A stretch of DNA of 6,200 nucleotides from Myxococcales bacterium (GCA_014239625.1 JAAZYN010000231.1:1-6200), one strand, 5' to 3'. Numbered from the stretch's first letter, positions 1 through 5,699 are shown. Notes: a model not told the origin generated them from the sequence alone. Program-made: numbers and translations.

Positions 1-1
1 C

Positions 2-901
2 CCCGAGGCCGCCCCCGCGGAGACCACCACGCCAAGGCCGGCCGAGGCCGGCGCAGAGCCGTCGGCCCCACCGCCACCACCGCCCGCCACACCGGAGCCG
101 CCGCCGGCCACACCGGAGCCGCCGCCAGCCCCCGCACCGGTCGCGACGAGCTCCCCTCCCACAGACCACGCGGAGGCCGATCGCGGCGAGGAGGCGAGGA
201 GCCCCACCGTGCCCACGGCGCCGCCGCCCGGTCCCATGCCCTCCCCCAGTGTCGCGCTCGCAGAGCTCCCGGGAGCAAAGGCCGCCCTCGAGCACATCCG
301 CCAGGGCAACACGACCATAGCGTTGACGCAGCTGCGGGGCCTGGTCACCAGCCACCCCAACAGCGCCCACCTGCACTACATCATCGGGAAGGCCTCGTCG
401 GCCATGAGCGACGACGTGGGGGCGCTGACGTCATTTCGAAAGGCTGTCGACCTGGACGCGCGCTACGCCAGGGACCGAACGCTGGTGGATCTGGTGATGG
501 GCTTCATCGATCTCCCCGACGGTGCGACCACGACCATGGCCATGAAGCTGCTGACCGACGCGCTGGCGGCCGCCAACCGGGACCGGTTGGCGAAGGCAGC
601 GATCACCTCGGGACGCCCACAGACCCGAGAGCGGGCGTTCCGGATCCTTGCGGACTCGGGTGAGCTCAAGCATGTGCAGCCGTGGCAACACGAAGCGATC
701 GCGCTACGACAGGCGCCGTCCTGTGAACAACGCAAGCCGATGGTGGTGAAGTTGGGGGCTCTGGGTGACGCGCGCGCGCTCCCGACGCTGGCGGCGATGG
801 CGGCGAGCAGGCGCGGCTGTGGCCCGGCTGGGAGTGACGACTGCCATGCCTGTATGCGGGACGAGCTGGACCGTATCGTGGCGCAGCTAGCGGGTAAATA
901 A
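2..901 (+). CDS. C-terminal part of a large protein, probably a myxobacterial-type Ser/Thr kinase tail (Pro-rich linker, TPR-like and HEAT-like repeats); 5' end outside the window
   Basis: The frame is open from base 2 to the TAA at 899-901 with no stop, so the 299 residues seen are a C-terminal fragment; the GTG at 209 is an internal Val, not a needed start. Residues 1-85 are a Pro/Ala/Glu-rich linker containing two copies of ATPEPPP. Residues about 88-155 form a TPR-like helical pair (a stretch with ALEHIRQGN, then SAHLHYIIGKASSA and ALTSFRKAVDLDARY). Residues about 240-299 look like a HEAT-type repeat (RKPMVVKLGALGDARALPTLAAM) and carry four cysteines, two of them in a CxxC (DCHAC). From memory of the family, this linker plus TPR plus 'C-E-x-R-K...LGDxRALP' ending is common on the distal side of Ser/Thr protein kinases in myxobacteria, where it would mediate protein contacts. 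The kinase domain itself is not visible, so that identity is inference; another multidomain signalling protein is possible. The 3' end overlaps the convergent gene by 15 bp. Confidence 0.8.
   Translation, partial: PEAAPAETTTPRPAEAGAEPSAPPPPPPATPEPPPATPEPPPAPAPVATSSPPTDHAEADRGEEARSPTVPTAPPPGPMPSPSVALAELPGAKAALEHIRQGNTTIALTQLRGLVTSHPNSAHLHYIIGKASSAMSDDVGALTSFRKAVDLDARYARDRTLVDLVMGFIDLPDGATTTMAMKLLTDALAAANRDRLAKAAITSGRPQTRERAFRILADSGELKHVQPWQHEAIALRQAPSCEQRKPMVVKLGALGDARALPTLAAMAASRRGCGPAGSDDCHACMRDELDRIVAQLAGK
86..127 (+). repeat. Two-copy 21-bp tandem repeat coding for ATPEPPP in the Pro-rich linker
   Basis: The segment starting GCCACACCGGAGCCGCCGCC occurs at 86 and again at 107, a perfect 21-bp period, so it encodes the same seven residues twice in frame. 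It lies in the flexible linker of the first gene. Such in-frame Pro/Ala/Glu repeats commonly expand and contract by slippage without breaking the frame; here it is simply a low-complexity linker element. Confidence 0.8.
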
Positions 902-2395
902 CGCCCGACCGCCCCATCCGATGAGGGTCGCCGATGCCGCGGCGATGACCAGGACATCCCCCACGATGAGGGCGAACGCGCTGTGCGGGTCACCGAGCGT
1001 CGGCCCGCCCGCCCATGAACCATGAAGGCCCCAGGCGGTGACCACCAGAGCTCCAGCGGCGCCGAGAGACAGGATCTGCTCGCCGCTGTCATCGGCCCCT
1101 GCGGGGAGACGCCAGCCCAGCAGCCGCCGAAGAGCGACCGTGATCCCCATAGCCAGAGCCACCAGGACTGCGATTCGCAGCAGCCACTCGCGCTGAACCC
1201 AGACGGCGCTGAACGACAACGCCGGCTCGACGACGGCGTAAAGAGCGATGAACGTCGCGGAGAAGAGACTGTTCGAGAGGATCTCGCGGAGCAGCGGCCA
1301 CTGCCCCATGGTGAGGCGGAAGCCGACCAGCACCAACAGCGCCCATCCCAGCGCAGCGGCCAACCCTCCGGGCGTACTGGCAGCGCGGCGCGCCGGCAGG
1401 ACAGCCTCCAGCGGTGTCTCATGGGTCGCGCCGAGGGTCGTCGCCAGACGCTGGCGCTGACGAGCCGCAGCGCCTCGGGCCCACGCTGGGGCCAGGCCCG
1501 CGATGGGCGCCCCGATGCTGTGCCTCGGCATGTCGGTCTGAAGGAGCCCAGCTAGCGTCGACGCGACGTCGACGGTCCGCCGCTCACATCGAGCCCCTCG
1601 AGGTGTGACAGCGGGACCCCAGGCGAGCAGCGGTGCCCGAACGACCGCCGGCTCCGGGCCGCCGTGGCCGCCGCGCCCCAGATGACCATGGTCGCTGAGT
1701 ACGATCATCGTCGTCGAGGTGCCACGCAGTCGCCGTAGCAGCCGAGTGATCCGTTCTCCGATACGCCTCATGGCGACAGCGTACTCGTCGGAGGCCGCGC
1801 CATGGGCGTGCCCCGCGTCATCGCCGATGACCATGTGCACCAGGAAGAACCTGCGCCCCCGCGCCCTGCTGGAGAAGGCCGCCTGGAGGGCGTCGTCGAA
1901 CCCTCTCGCCTCGACGTGGACCGTCTCCCAGGGGCCAAAGAGCGCGTCCCACCAGTCGACCCCATCGGTGATCAGGTGACTCCGGATACCGCGAGCAGCG
2001 GCGAGCTCGACCACGTGGTCGAGGAGCGCTGGCCCGCGGTGTCCGTTGGTATGAATCCCCGTGAGCGTTGGCGGCGCGCCGGTCAGCATGGCGACGTACG
2101 ACGGGCGGGAGAAGGAAGGGTAGACGGTCCGCAGCTCGCATCGCTGAGCGCGCTGCACATCGTCCTCGCGCAGCTCGAGCAGCCCGACGCCGTCCGCGAT
2201 CAGCCCGTCGACCACGAACAACACCACGTCGCCACCCAGCGGAGGGGCTCCGGCGCGGCGGGGGAGGTCCGGCTGCGACCAGAGCGGCGCCGGCGGTCCC
2301 GCGTTGTAGCTGGCCATGAAGGTGAAGCCGTGAAACACAGCGGCCCCAAGGAGAGAGACCGCCACCGAAGCCACCAACCATCGCCGTCGTTTCAT
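887..2395 (-). CDS. Membrane-anchored alkaline phosphatase superfamily enzyme (type I phosphodiesterase / phosphoethanolamine-transferase-like)
   Basis: The 502-residue product has the metal-site plan of the phosphodiesterase/nucleotide-pyrophosphatase branch of the alkaline phosphatase superfamily. Asp63 lies in LFVVDG, the likely nucleophile Ser96 in YPSFSRPSY, Asp192 and His196 in GDDAGHAHG, Asp235-His236 in LSDHGH, and His244 in GGHGG. All expected two-metal ligands are present, so it should be active. The SRP-S/G nucleophile motif and D-x-x-G-H-x-H-G resemble GPI ethanolamine-phosphate transferases (PIG-N/PIG-O) more than classical alkaline phosphatase. Residues about 6-26 (MKRRR then a hydrophobic stretch) form a signal anchor. 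After the catalytic domain (about 55-310) come roughly five hydrophobic segments near 343-359, 377-400, 405-425, 441-457 and 474-494. The catalytic domain is therefore probably periplasmic on an inner-membrane anchor, acting on a lipid- or envelope-linked phosphodiester; the substrate is unknown. An ATG 18 bp upstream (2413) is in frame, but AAGGA lies 5 nt before the ATG at 2395, and that start puts the basic n-region at the N terminus. Confidence 0.85.
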   Translation of the reverse strand: MKRRRWLVASVAVSLLGAAVFHGFTFMASYNAGPPAPLWSQPDLPRRAGAPPLGGDVVLFVVDGLIADGVGLLELREDDVQRAQRCELRTVYPSFSRPSYVAMLTGAPPTLTGIHTNGHRGPALLDHVVELAAARGIRSHLITDGVDWWDALFGPWETVHVEARGFDDALQAAFSSRARGRRFFLVHMVIGDDAGHAHGAASDEYAVAMRRIGERITRLLRRLRGTSTTMIVLSDHGHLGRGGHGGPEPAVVRAPLLAWGPAVTPRGARCERRTVDVASTLAGLLQTDMPRHSIGAPIAGLAPAWARGAAARQRQRLATTLGATHETPLEAVLPARRAASTPGGLAAALGWALLVLVGFRLTMGQWPLLREILSNSLFSATFIALYAVVEPALSFSAVWVQREWLLRIAVLVALAMGITVALRRLLGWRLPAGADDSGEQILSLGAAGALVVTAWGLHGSWAGGPTLGDPHSAFALIVGDVLVIAAASATLIGWGGRALFTR

Positions 2396-2400
2396 GCGCT

Positions 2401-2405
2401 TCCTT
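2401..2405 (-). promoter_or_regulatory. Shine-Dalgarno (AAGGA) that selects the start at 2395 for the membrane phosphatase
   Basis: Read on the minus strand, AAGGA is followed by AGCGC and then ATG at 2395, a 5-nt spacing. The alternative in-frame ATG at 2413 has no purine-rich element at a suitable distance, and the SD would lie inside its coding region. This supports the shorter form beginning MKRRRWLV. Confidence 0.6.
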
Positions 2406-2414
2406 GATAGCATG

Positions 2415-2423
2415 TGGTAGATT
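2415..2423 (+). promoter_or_regulatory. Candidate extended -10 (TGG-TAGATT) for the DUF2058 gene, possibly giving a leaderless mRNA
   Basis: TAGATT (2418-2423) matches four of six -10 consensus bases and is preceded by TGG, the TGn of an extended -10. Transcription would begin about 7 nt downstream, at or next to the GTG start at 2431. No Shine-Dalgarno is visible before that GTG. No convincing -35 lies 17 bp upstream, where the sequence is already at the start of the divergent gene. The promoter call is a pattern match only. Confidence 0.35.
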
Positions 2424-2430
2424 GTCGCGG

Positions 2431-2913
2431 GTGAGCGACCTTCGAGACCAGCTCCTGAAAGCCGGCTTGGTGACCGCCAAGCAAGCCACCGATGCGGACA
2501 AGCAGGCCCGTCGCCAGCGCAAGAAGCAAGGTGCCAAGGCGACGCGGCGCCAACAAGAGCAGCGGCGAAGGCGCTTGCAGGAGGAGCGCGCCCAGAGCGC
2601 GGCCGCCGATCGGGAGCGTTCGGTGGCCTCGCGCAGCGGCGAGGAGGATAAACAGCTGGCGCTGCGCGTGAGCCAGATCATCGAATCCAATGGCCTCGAC
2701 CTCAAGATCCAGGGCCGGCGCCGCTGGTACTTCGTCAACCGGAGCGGCCGGGTCCCGTACCTGGAGCTCGGCGATGAAGCAGCGGCCCGCCTCGAGAGCG
2801 GCGCGGCAGCGATCACCGAGAGCCCAACCGGCGCGGTGCGCCTGGTGACCGCGGCGGGAGCGCGCCGGGTGTGCGAGTTGGACGACCGTTGGCTCGTCCA
2901 GTGGAGGCGTTGA
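2431..2913 (+). CDS. DUF2058 family protein (YaiL-like)
   Basis: The 160-residue protein begins MSDLRDQLLKAGLVTAKQA, which closely matches the N-terminal signature of the DUF2058/YaiL family (LQDQLLKAGLVSSKKA in E. coli YaiL, from memory). Residues about 18-65 are strongly basic, then mixed charged, with an Arg/Gln/Glu pattern expected of a long helix or coiled coil (RRQQEQRRRRLQEER). Residues about 70-155 form the compact C-terminal part, with SQIIESNGLDL then RRRWYFVNRSGRVPYLEL, like the 'I-x-x-N...F-N-F...I-K-x-I' part of the family. It is soluble with no signal peptide, and the molecular function of the family is not established. The GTG at 2431 is chosen because the family motif starts right there. 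TTG codons at 2422 and 2404 are in frame, but the upstream residues are not family-like and the 2404 start would overlap the divergent gene's SD. The nucleic-acid-like basic helix is suggestive only. Confidence 0.8.
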   Translation: MSDLRDQLLKAGLVTAKQATDADKQARRQRKKQGAKATRRQQEQRRRRLQEERAQSAAADRERSVASRSGEEDKQLALRVSQIIESNGLDLKIQGRRRWYFVNRSGRVPYLELGDEAAARLESGAAAITESPTGAVRLVTAAGARRVCELDDRWLVQWRR

Positions 2914-2963
2914 TCCGAACGCGAAGAGCGGGCAAAAAACCTTGAATAGACCGAGTGTCCGCG

Positions 2964-2987
2964 CGTCGGAGAGAATATCGCCCGACG
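2964..2987. promoter_or_regulatory. Inverted repeat CGTCGG-N12-CCGACG upstream of the CAP gene, possible operator
   Basis: A perfect 6-bp inverted repeat (2964-2969 and 2982-2987) flanks a 12-bp spacer whose centre is the AT-rich GAATAT (2973-2978). It sits 22 bp before the ATG at 3010, in a 96-bp intergenic region. The spacing of the half-sites, about 18 bp centre to centre, and the position around a weak -10-like element would suit a dimeric repressor site. It could equally be a chance match in high-GC DNA, and no -35 is obvious. No terminator with a T-tract was found behind the upstream DUF2058 gene. Confidence 0.3.
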
Positions 2988-3009
2988 AAGACACGGACAT
3001 CGAGCAGGC

Positions 3010-4149
3010 ATGACAGAACTCCGAGGCCACATCCTGAGAGCGCTCCTATGCATCAGCATGGTGTTTGGAGGCGTGACGCTGTCCGCGACGAGCGCCGAAG
3101 CTCACGGTGGCCCAGCATATAAGCGCAACCATCGACACAAGGCCTGGCGCTACCGGCCCAACGTCTGGCGGGGTCAGCCCAACGGTCATCGCTGGCGCTC
3201 TACGCCGCGCTACCGGCGCATCCCACGACGCCCTGTCTATACGCCGCCGCGACCACGGCACCTGATGGGACCCGGCTGGGTCTGGGTCCCGGCCCCGCCT
3301 CCGACGGTCTATCGCCAACCGCGGGTCTATGTCGTCCCCAAACGCGCTCCTGCCGTCGTAGCGCCCGGCGAAGCCCGGATCCACCCGGCGCCGCCGGCGC
3401 CACTCGGAGCGCCCTCCACGGAGCGACCGGAGGGTGTCACACCCACGCGGTCGGCCCCCGACAAGGCCCCGACACCCGACACGGCGAGGACGCTGCCGCC
3501 GGACATGGATCCCAGCCTTCCGCCCCATGGAGCGGTCCCCGCGCCTGCGCGGCCTCAACCCTCGGTGACCCCGCCCAAGGGCCCCGTCGCGCCCCGGCCT
3601 CCATCCGCCACCGGGGCTCCCCTGCCCCCGACGACCACCACGGGGCTGTTGGGATATGCTCGCACCAGCGCGATCGCCTCGGAGGTCCTGCGCCTGGTGA
3701 ACGCCGAGAGGGCCAAGAGGCGCCTCCCGGCGTTGGCAGACCACGTGCGGTTGTCCACCGCGGGGTGGCTCCACAGCAAGGAGATGTACACCAAGCGGTA
3801 CTTCTCGCATCGGTCGCCGAGCAAGGGCTCGATCACGTTCACCGACCGCATCCGCAACGCCGGCGTCATCAAGCACGGCGCAGCCGGCGAGAACATCGCG
3901 ATGACCCACGTGTCCACCGACGTGGCCAGACGGCTGGTCAAGATGTGGATGAGCAGCCCGGGCCATCGCGCGAACATCATGCACAAGGACTTCCGCTTCT
4001 CCGGACTCGGAGTGTATGGCGACGAGGACTACATCTACGTCACGCAGGTGTTCACCGCGAAGGTGAACACGCCGTCCCTCAACAAGCCTGTCCAGGCGAC
4101 GCCGCCGGCGCGCAAGCCGACGGTCACCGGGCCGACCAAGCTGATCTGA
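3010..4149 (+). CDS. Secreted CAP/SCP-domain protein (YkwD-like) with an aromatic/basic N-terminal region and long Pro-rich linker
   Basis: The 379-residue protein has a Sec signal peptide: a short basic n-region (to Arg10), hydrophobic core about 11-24, and probable cleavage after SAEA (residue 31). Residues 32-110 are rich in Arg, His, Tyr and Trp (KAWRYRPNVWRG, PGWVWVP). Residues 110-212 are a Pro/Ala/Thr linker. The CAP domain spans about 218-350: EVLRLVNAERAKRRLPAL, LHSKEMYTKRYFSH, GENIA, MWMSSPGHRANIM, then GLGVYGDEDYIYVTQVF. The conserved CAP cavity residues His267 (YFSH), Glu294 (GEN) and His319 (PGHR) are all present. The only cysteine is in the signal peptide, so unlike eukaryotic CAP proteins it has no disulfides. 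Bacterial CAP proteins are exported and their activity is mostly unknown; lipid binding and protease roles are reported for relatives. The N-terminal region may bind envelope polymers or nucleic acid, which is inference. The ribosome binding site is poor (AGG immediately before the ATG), but the signal peptide supports the start at 3010. Confidence 0.9.
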   Translation: MTELRGHILRALLCISMVFGGVTLSATSAEAHGGPAYKRNHRHKAWRYRPNVWRGQPNGHRWRSTPRYRRIPRRPVYTPPRPRHLMGPGWVWVPAPPPTVYRQPRVYVVPKRAPAVVAPGEARIHPAPPAPLGAPSTERPEGVTPTRSAPDKAPTPDTARTLPPDMDPSLPPHGAVPAPARPQPSVTPPKGPVAPRPPSATGAPLPPTTTTGLLGYARTSAIASEVLRLVNAERAKRRLPALADHVRLSTAGWLHSKEMYTKRYFSHRSPSKGSITFTDRIRNAGVIKHGAAGENIAMTHVSTDVARRLVKMWMSSPGHRANIMHKDFRFSGLGVYGDEDYIYVTQVFTAKVNTPSLNKPVQATPPARKPTVTGPTKLI

Positions 4150-4272
4150 ATCACGGGTCCGCCACGGAAGCGCACCGACTCCGCGACCATGAGCTGGACA
4201 GTCCCTGGGTCTGCGGGGAGGCCACGAGGCCCTCGCCCGGCTGGCCAGGCAGCTGGGAGCGGGAGGCGTCGC
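4150..4272. other. Intergenic region between two convergent genes, no clear terminator
   Basis: This 123-bp gap separates the 3' ends of the CAP gene and the small minus-strand gene. It is GC-rich and contains GAGGCC twice, 2 bp apart, and the 8-bp palindrome CTGGCCAG. Neither strand shows a hairpin followed by a T-tract, so no intrinsic terminator can be called; Rho-dependent ending or a weak GC-rich stem is possible. Confidence 0.5.
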
Positions 4273-4722
4273 TCAGGCGAAGAGGCGACGTAATCGCAGC
4301 ACCGACAGCAACGACACCCTTCCCGGGTGCGCGTAACGACGCAACGCGCCAAGGATCGCTGCGCGCACGTCAGCGTCGGCGGCCCGCAGGAGCTCTGCGC
4401 GCACCTCCGCAGGCATCTCCAGCAACACCGCGCCGGCGCGCGATGGGGTCAAAGCCGCGAGGAGGCGGCGCGCGTCATCGGGCCTGGCGTGCACCAGCAG
4501 CAGCCGCAGCCCAGCGTCACCGTGTTCATGGGCCGTCGTGTCGATACGGCAGGCATCGAGCAGAACGCTGGCGCCGCGACGAAGCTCCAACGGGCTGCAC
4601 GCACTGAACAGAGCGTCCAGGTCGGCAGCGGAGATGCGGTCGAGGACCCGCGCCAGTTGGCGCCGATCGGCGGCCCGCAGCAGATTGCGGATCAAGAGGA
4701 CTCGAGTCGAGCGTGTGCTCAT
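4273..4722 (-). CDS. Small helical protein of unknown function
   Basis: I do not recognise this 149-residue protein. Codon third positions are heavily G/C in this frame and the length is uninterrupted, which supports a real gene. It is rich in Leu, Ala and Arg, with no signal peptide or membrane segment. Residues 76-125 look like repeated short amphipathic helices of the form LLxAxxPxxAxxLL (HARPDDARRLLAALTPSRAG, then LLEMPAEVRAELLRAADADV). That pattern recalls the helical N-domain of MgtE and similar helical-repeat folds, but the match is to pattern, not to any motif, so no function is assigned. Two cysteines (42 and 58) are not arranged as a metal site. The ATG at 4722 has only a weak GAG before it; the next in-frame methionine is residue 103, too late. 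It lies downstream of the Maf gene on the same strand, but 311 bp away, so co-transcription is doubtful. Confidence 0.6.
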   Translation of the reverse strand: MSTRSTRVLLIRNLLRAADRRQLARVLDRISAADLDALFSACSPLELRRGASVLLDACRIDTTAHEHGDAGLRLLLVHARPDDARRLLAALTPSRAGAVLLEMPAEVRAELLRAADADVRAAILGALRRYAHPGRVSLLSVLRLRRLFA

Positions 4723-5033
4723 GACTCACGTCGGAAGAGCAGGGTGTTCGCGTTTGCGCCGTGCCGCCCCGCTGACACCCTTCCCGTCAGGTGAAATGGA
4801 GACGGTTACGGCGAGGTACTTGGCGGTTTGTCGCCAGTCTTCATGGCTCGAAATACTCCGGTTGATTGTGTGTGCTTGACTCGACGCCTCGTGGCTAGCA
4901 GATCCGTGACGGCACGGCTTGGAACGGTTCGCGTCGATTTGTAACCATGGGGGCGGCGGCTGGTGGTGCGCTCGGCCCGGCCACATGGTCACCACGAGTC
5001 CACGCGGCGAGGTCGCTGGGATGTCGCGTCACC
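4723..5033. other. Gene-free stretch of about 310 bp with a lower-GC patch
   Basis: No reading frame here has convincing coding character. The part from about 4790 to 4960 is visibly less GC-rich than its surroundings, as expected for a promoter/leader region of the minus-strand gene ending at 4273. I find no good -35/-10 pair on the minus strand. On the plus strand TTGACT at 4876 is a fair -35 but has no -10 at 16-18 bp and no plus-strand gene to serve. A fragment GGTTCGCGTC resembles a tRNA T-loop but has no matching stem. The only clear structure is a small hairpin at 4818-4838. Confidence 0.5.
4818..4838. other. Small bulged hairpin in the leader region of the minus-strand gene at 4273-4722
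   Basis: ACT (4818-4820) plus GGCG (4822-4825) can pair with CGCC (4832-4835) plus AGT (4836-4838), giving seven pairs with one bulged T and a six-base loop (GTTTGT). It lies about 95 bp upstream of the start codon at 4722. There is no T-tract next to it on either strand, so it is not a canonical terminator. It could be a leader structure, an operator or chance. Confidence 0.3.
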
Positions 5034-5624
5034 TCAGAGGAGGTCGAACCCGAAGCGGCGTAACACAGCCAATAGTTTCATCAGCGGCAGGCCGATGATC
5101 GCGGTGTCGTCGGCGGTCACGGGGTCGGCTTCGATGGTCTCGAACAGCGCGATACCGCGCCCCTCCAGCCGGTACGCACCGCAGCAATCCAAGGGCATGT
5201 CGTGCTCGACATACCGTCGCAGTGTCTCTCGCGGCAGCTGCCTCATGGTGAGGGTGTGTACGTCGACGGCGGTCTCACAACGCCGCTCGGAGTCGACGAC
5301 GGCGACCGCGGTGATCAGGCGATGGGAGCGACCGGACAGGCGCGCGAGCTGGTCGACGGCGGCCTCCACGCTGCCCGGCTTGCCGAGTACATCGCCGTCC
5401 AGGTCGACGACCTGATCGCTGCCGATCACCAACGCTGCGGGCTCAGCAGGCACGGCCCGGGCCTTCGCCTCGGCCAGGTACAGGGCCAGGGCGTCGGGAC
5501 CGAGGCCGGGGTTGGTCTCGTCGACGCCAGACCCCACCGCCTCGAACGGGACCCCCAACCGGGCCATAAGCGCGTGTCGGTAGCGGCTGGTCGACGCCAA
5601 AATCAGCTTCACATCGGTTGGCAC
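5034..5624 (-). CDS. yceF: Maf family nucleotide pyrophosphatase, YceF (Maf-2) type
   Basis: Maf proteins hydrolyse non-canonical or surplus nucleoside triphosphates to the monophosphate and pyrophosphate in the cytoplasm; the YceF subgroup prefers 7-methyl-GTP. The 196 residues are full length and show the family motifs in order: LILASTSRYR (8-16), VDE (34-36), IGSDQVV with catalytic Asp70 (67-73), LGKPGS (80-85), SGRSHRLITAVAVV (97-110), CCGAYRLEGRGIALFE (147-162) and AIIGLPLMKLL (175-185). The Glu at 154 (LEG) and the SDQV sequence fit YceF, whereas the dTTP/UTP-type YhdE has Gln in the first position; the neighbouring GAY is more YhdE-like, so the substrate is less certain than the family. 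The GTG at 5624 is fixed by a strong AAGGAGG five bases upstream. No partner gene such as the RNase G or rpmF neighbours seen in other bacteria is next to it. It is divergent from the gene at 5700, with 75 bp between the starts. Confidence 0.93.
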   Translation of the reverse strand: MPTDVKLILASTSRYRHALMARLGVPFEAVGSGVDETNPGLGPDALALYLAEAKARAVPAEPAALVIGSDQVVDLDGDVLGKPGSVEAAVDQLARLSGRSHRLITAVAVVDSERRCETAVDVHTLTMRQLPRETLRRYVEHDMPLDCCGAYRLEGRGIALFETIEADPVTADDTAIIGLPLMKLLAVLRRFGFDLL

Positions 5625-5629
5625 ACGCG

Positions 5630-5636
5630 CCTCCTT
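5630..5636 (-). promoter_or_regulatory. Strong Shine-Dalgarno AAGGAGG for the Maf gene
   Basis: On the minus strand AAGGAGG is followed by CGCGT and then GTG at 5624. It is the best ribosome binding site in the window and fixes a GTG start, suggesting efficient translation despite the non-ATG codon. Confidence 0.85.
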
Positions 5637-5660
5637 ACATCCGCACGTCCGTCGTCACCA

Positions 5661-5675
5661 GCGCTAGGCAAGCGC
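5661..5675. promoter_or_regulatory. GC-rich inverted repeat in the divergent region between maf and the right-hand gene
   Basis: GCGCT (5661-5665) and AGCGC (5671-5675) form a perfect 5-bp inverted repeat with a 5-bp spacer, within the 75-bp space between two divergent starts. It could be an operator shared by both genes. A stem this short is frequent by chance in high-GC DNA, and no flanking promoter boxes are clear. Confidence 0.2.
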
Positions 5676-5699
5676 CGCCCACGATGTCAAGATGGCCGC

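Noticed and set aside
1022..1555. Long open frame on the + strand inside the phosphatase gene
   Set aside because: Gln/Arg/Ser-rich shadow composition with no motif; the minus-strand frame here has complete enzyme motifs and membrane helices.
1802..2407. Second + strand open frame opposite the phosphatase catalytic domain
   Set aside because: It is antisense to the metal-binding motifs; its composition (Arg/His/Glu/Pro) is that of complementary-strand high-GC DNA.
3040..3051. Possible lipobox (ALLC) in the CAP protein signal peptide
   Set aside because: Leu precedes the Cys where Gly/Ala/Ser is required, and a good signal peptidase I site (AEA) follows.
1818..3059. 413-codon minus-strand frame crossing the DUF2058 gene and the divergent promoter
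   Set aside because: It overlaps two well-supported genes in other frames and is Arg/Ser-rich without domains; long antisense frames are expected at this GC content.
3046..3984. 312-codon minus-strand frame opposite the CAP gene
   Set aside because: Gly/Arg-rich shadow; the + strand has a signal peptide and conserved CAP residues.
4920..4950. tRNA T-loop-like GGTTCGCGTC
   Set aside because: The flanking bases do not form a T-stem or acceptor stem, and no anticodon arm is found upstream.
4726..4995. 89-codon minus-strand frame in the gene-free region
   Set aside because: Atypical codon use, no RBS or recognisable features; treated as non-coding.
5635..5640. ATG-TAA start-stop pair on the minus strand touching the maf Shine-Dalgarno
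   Set aside because: It has no ribosome binding site of its own; probably chance overlap with the AAGGAGG.
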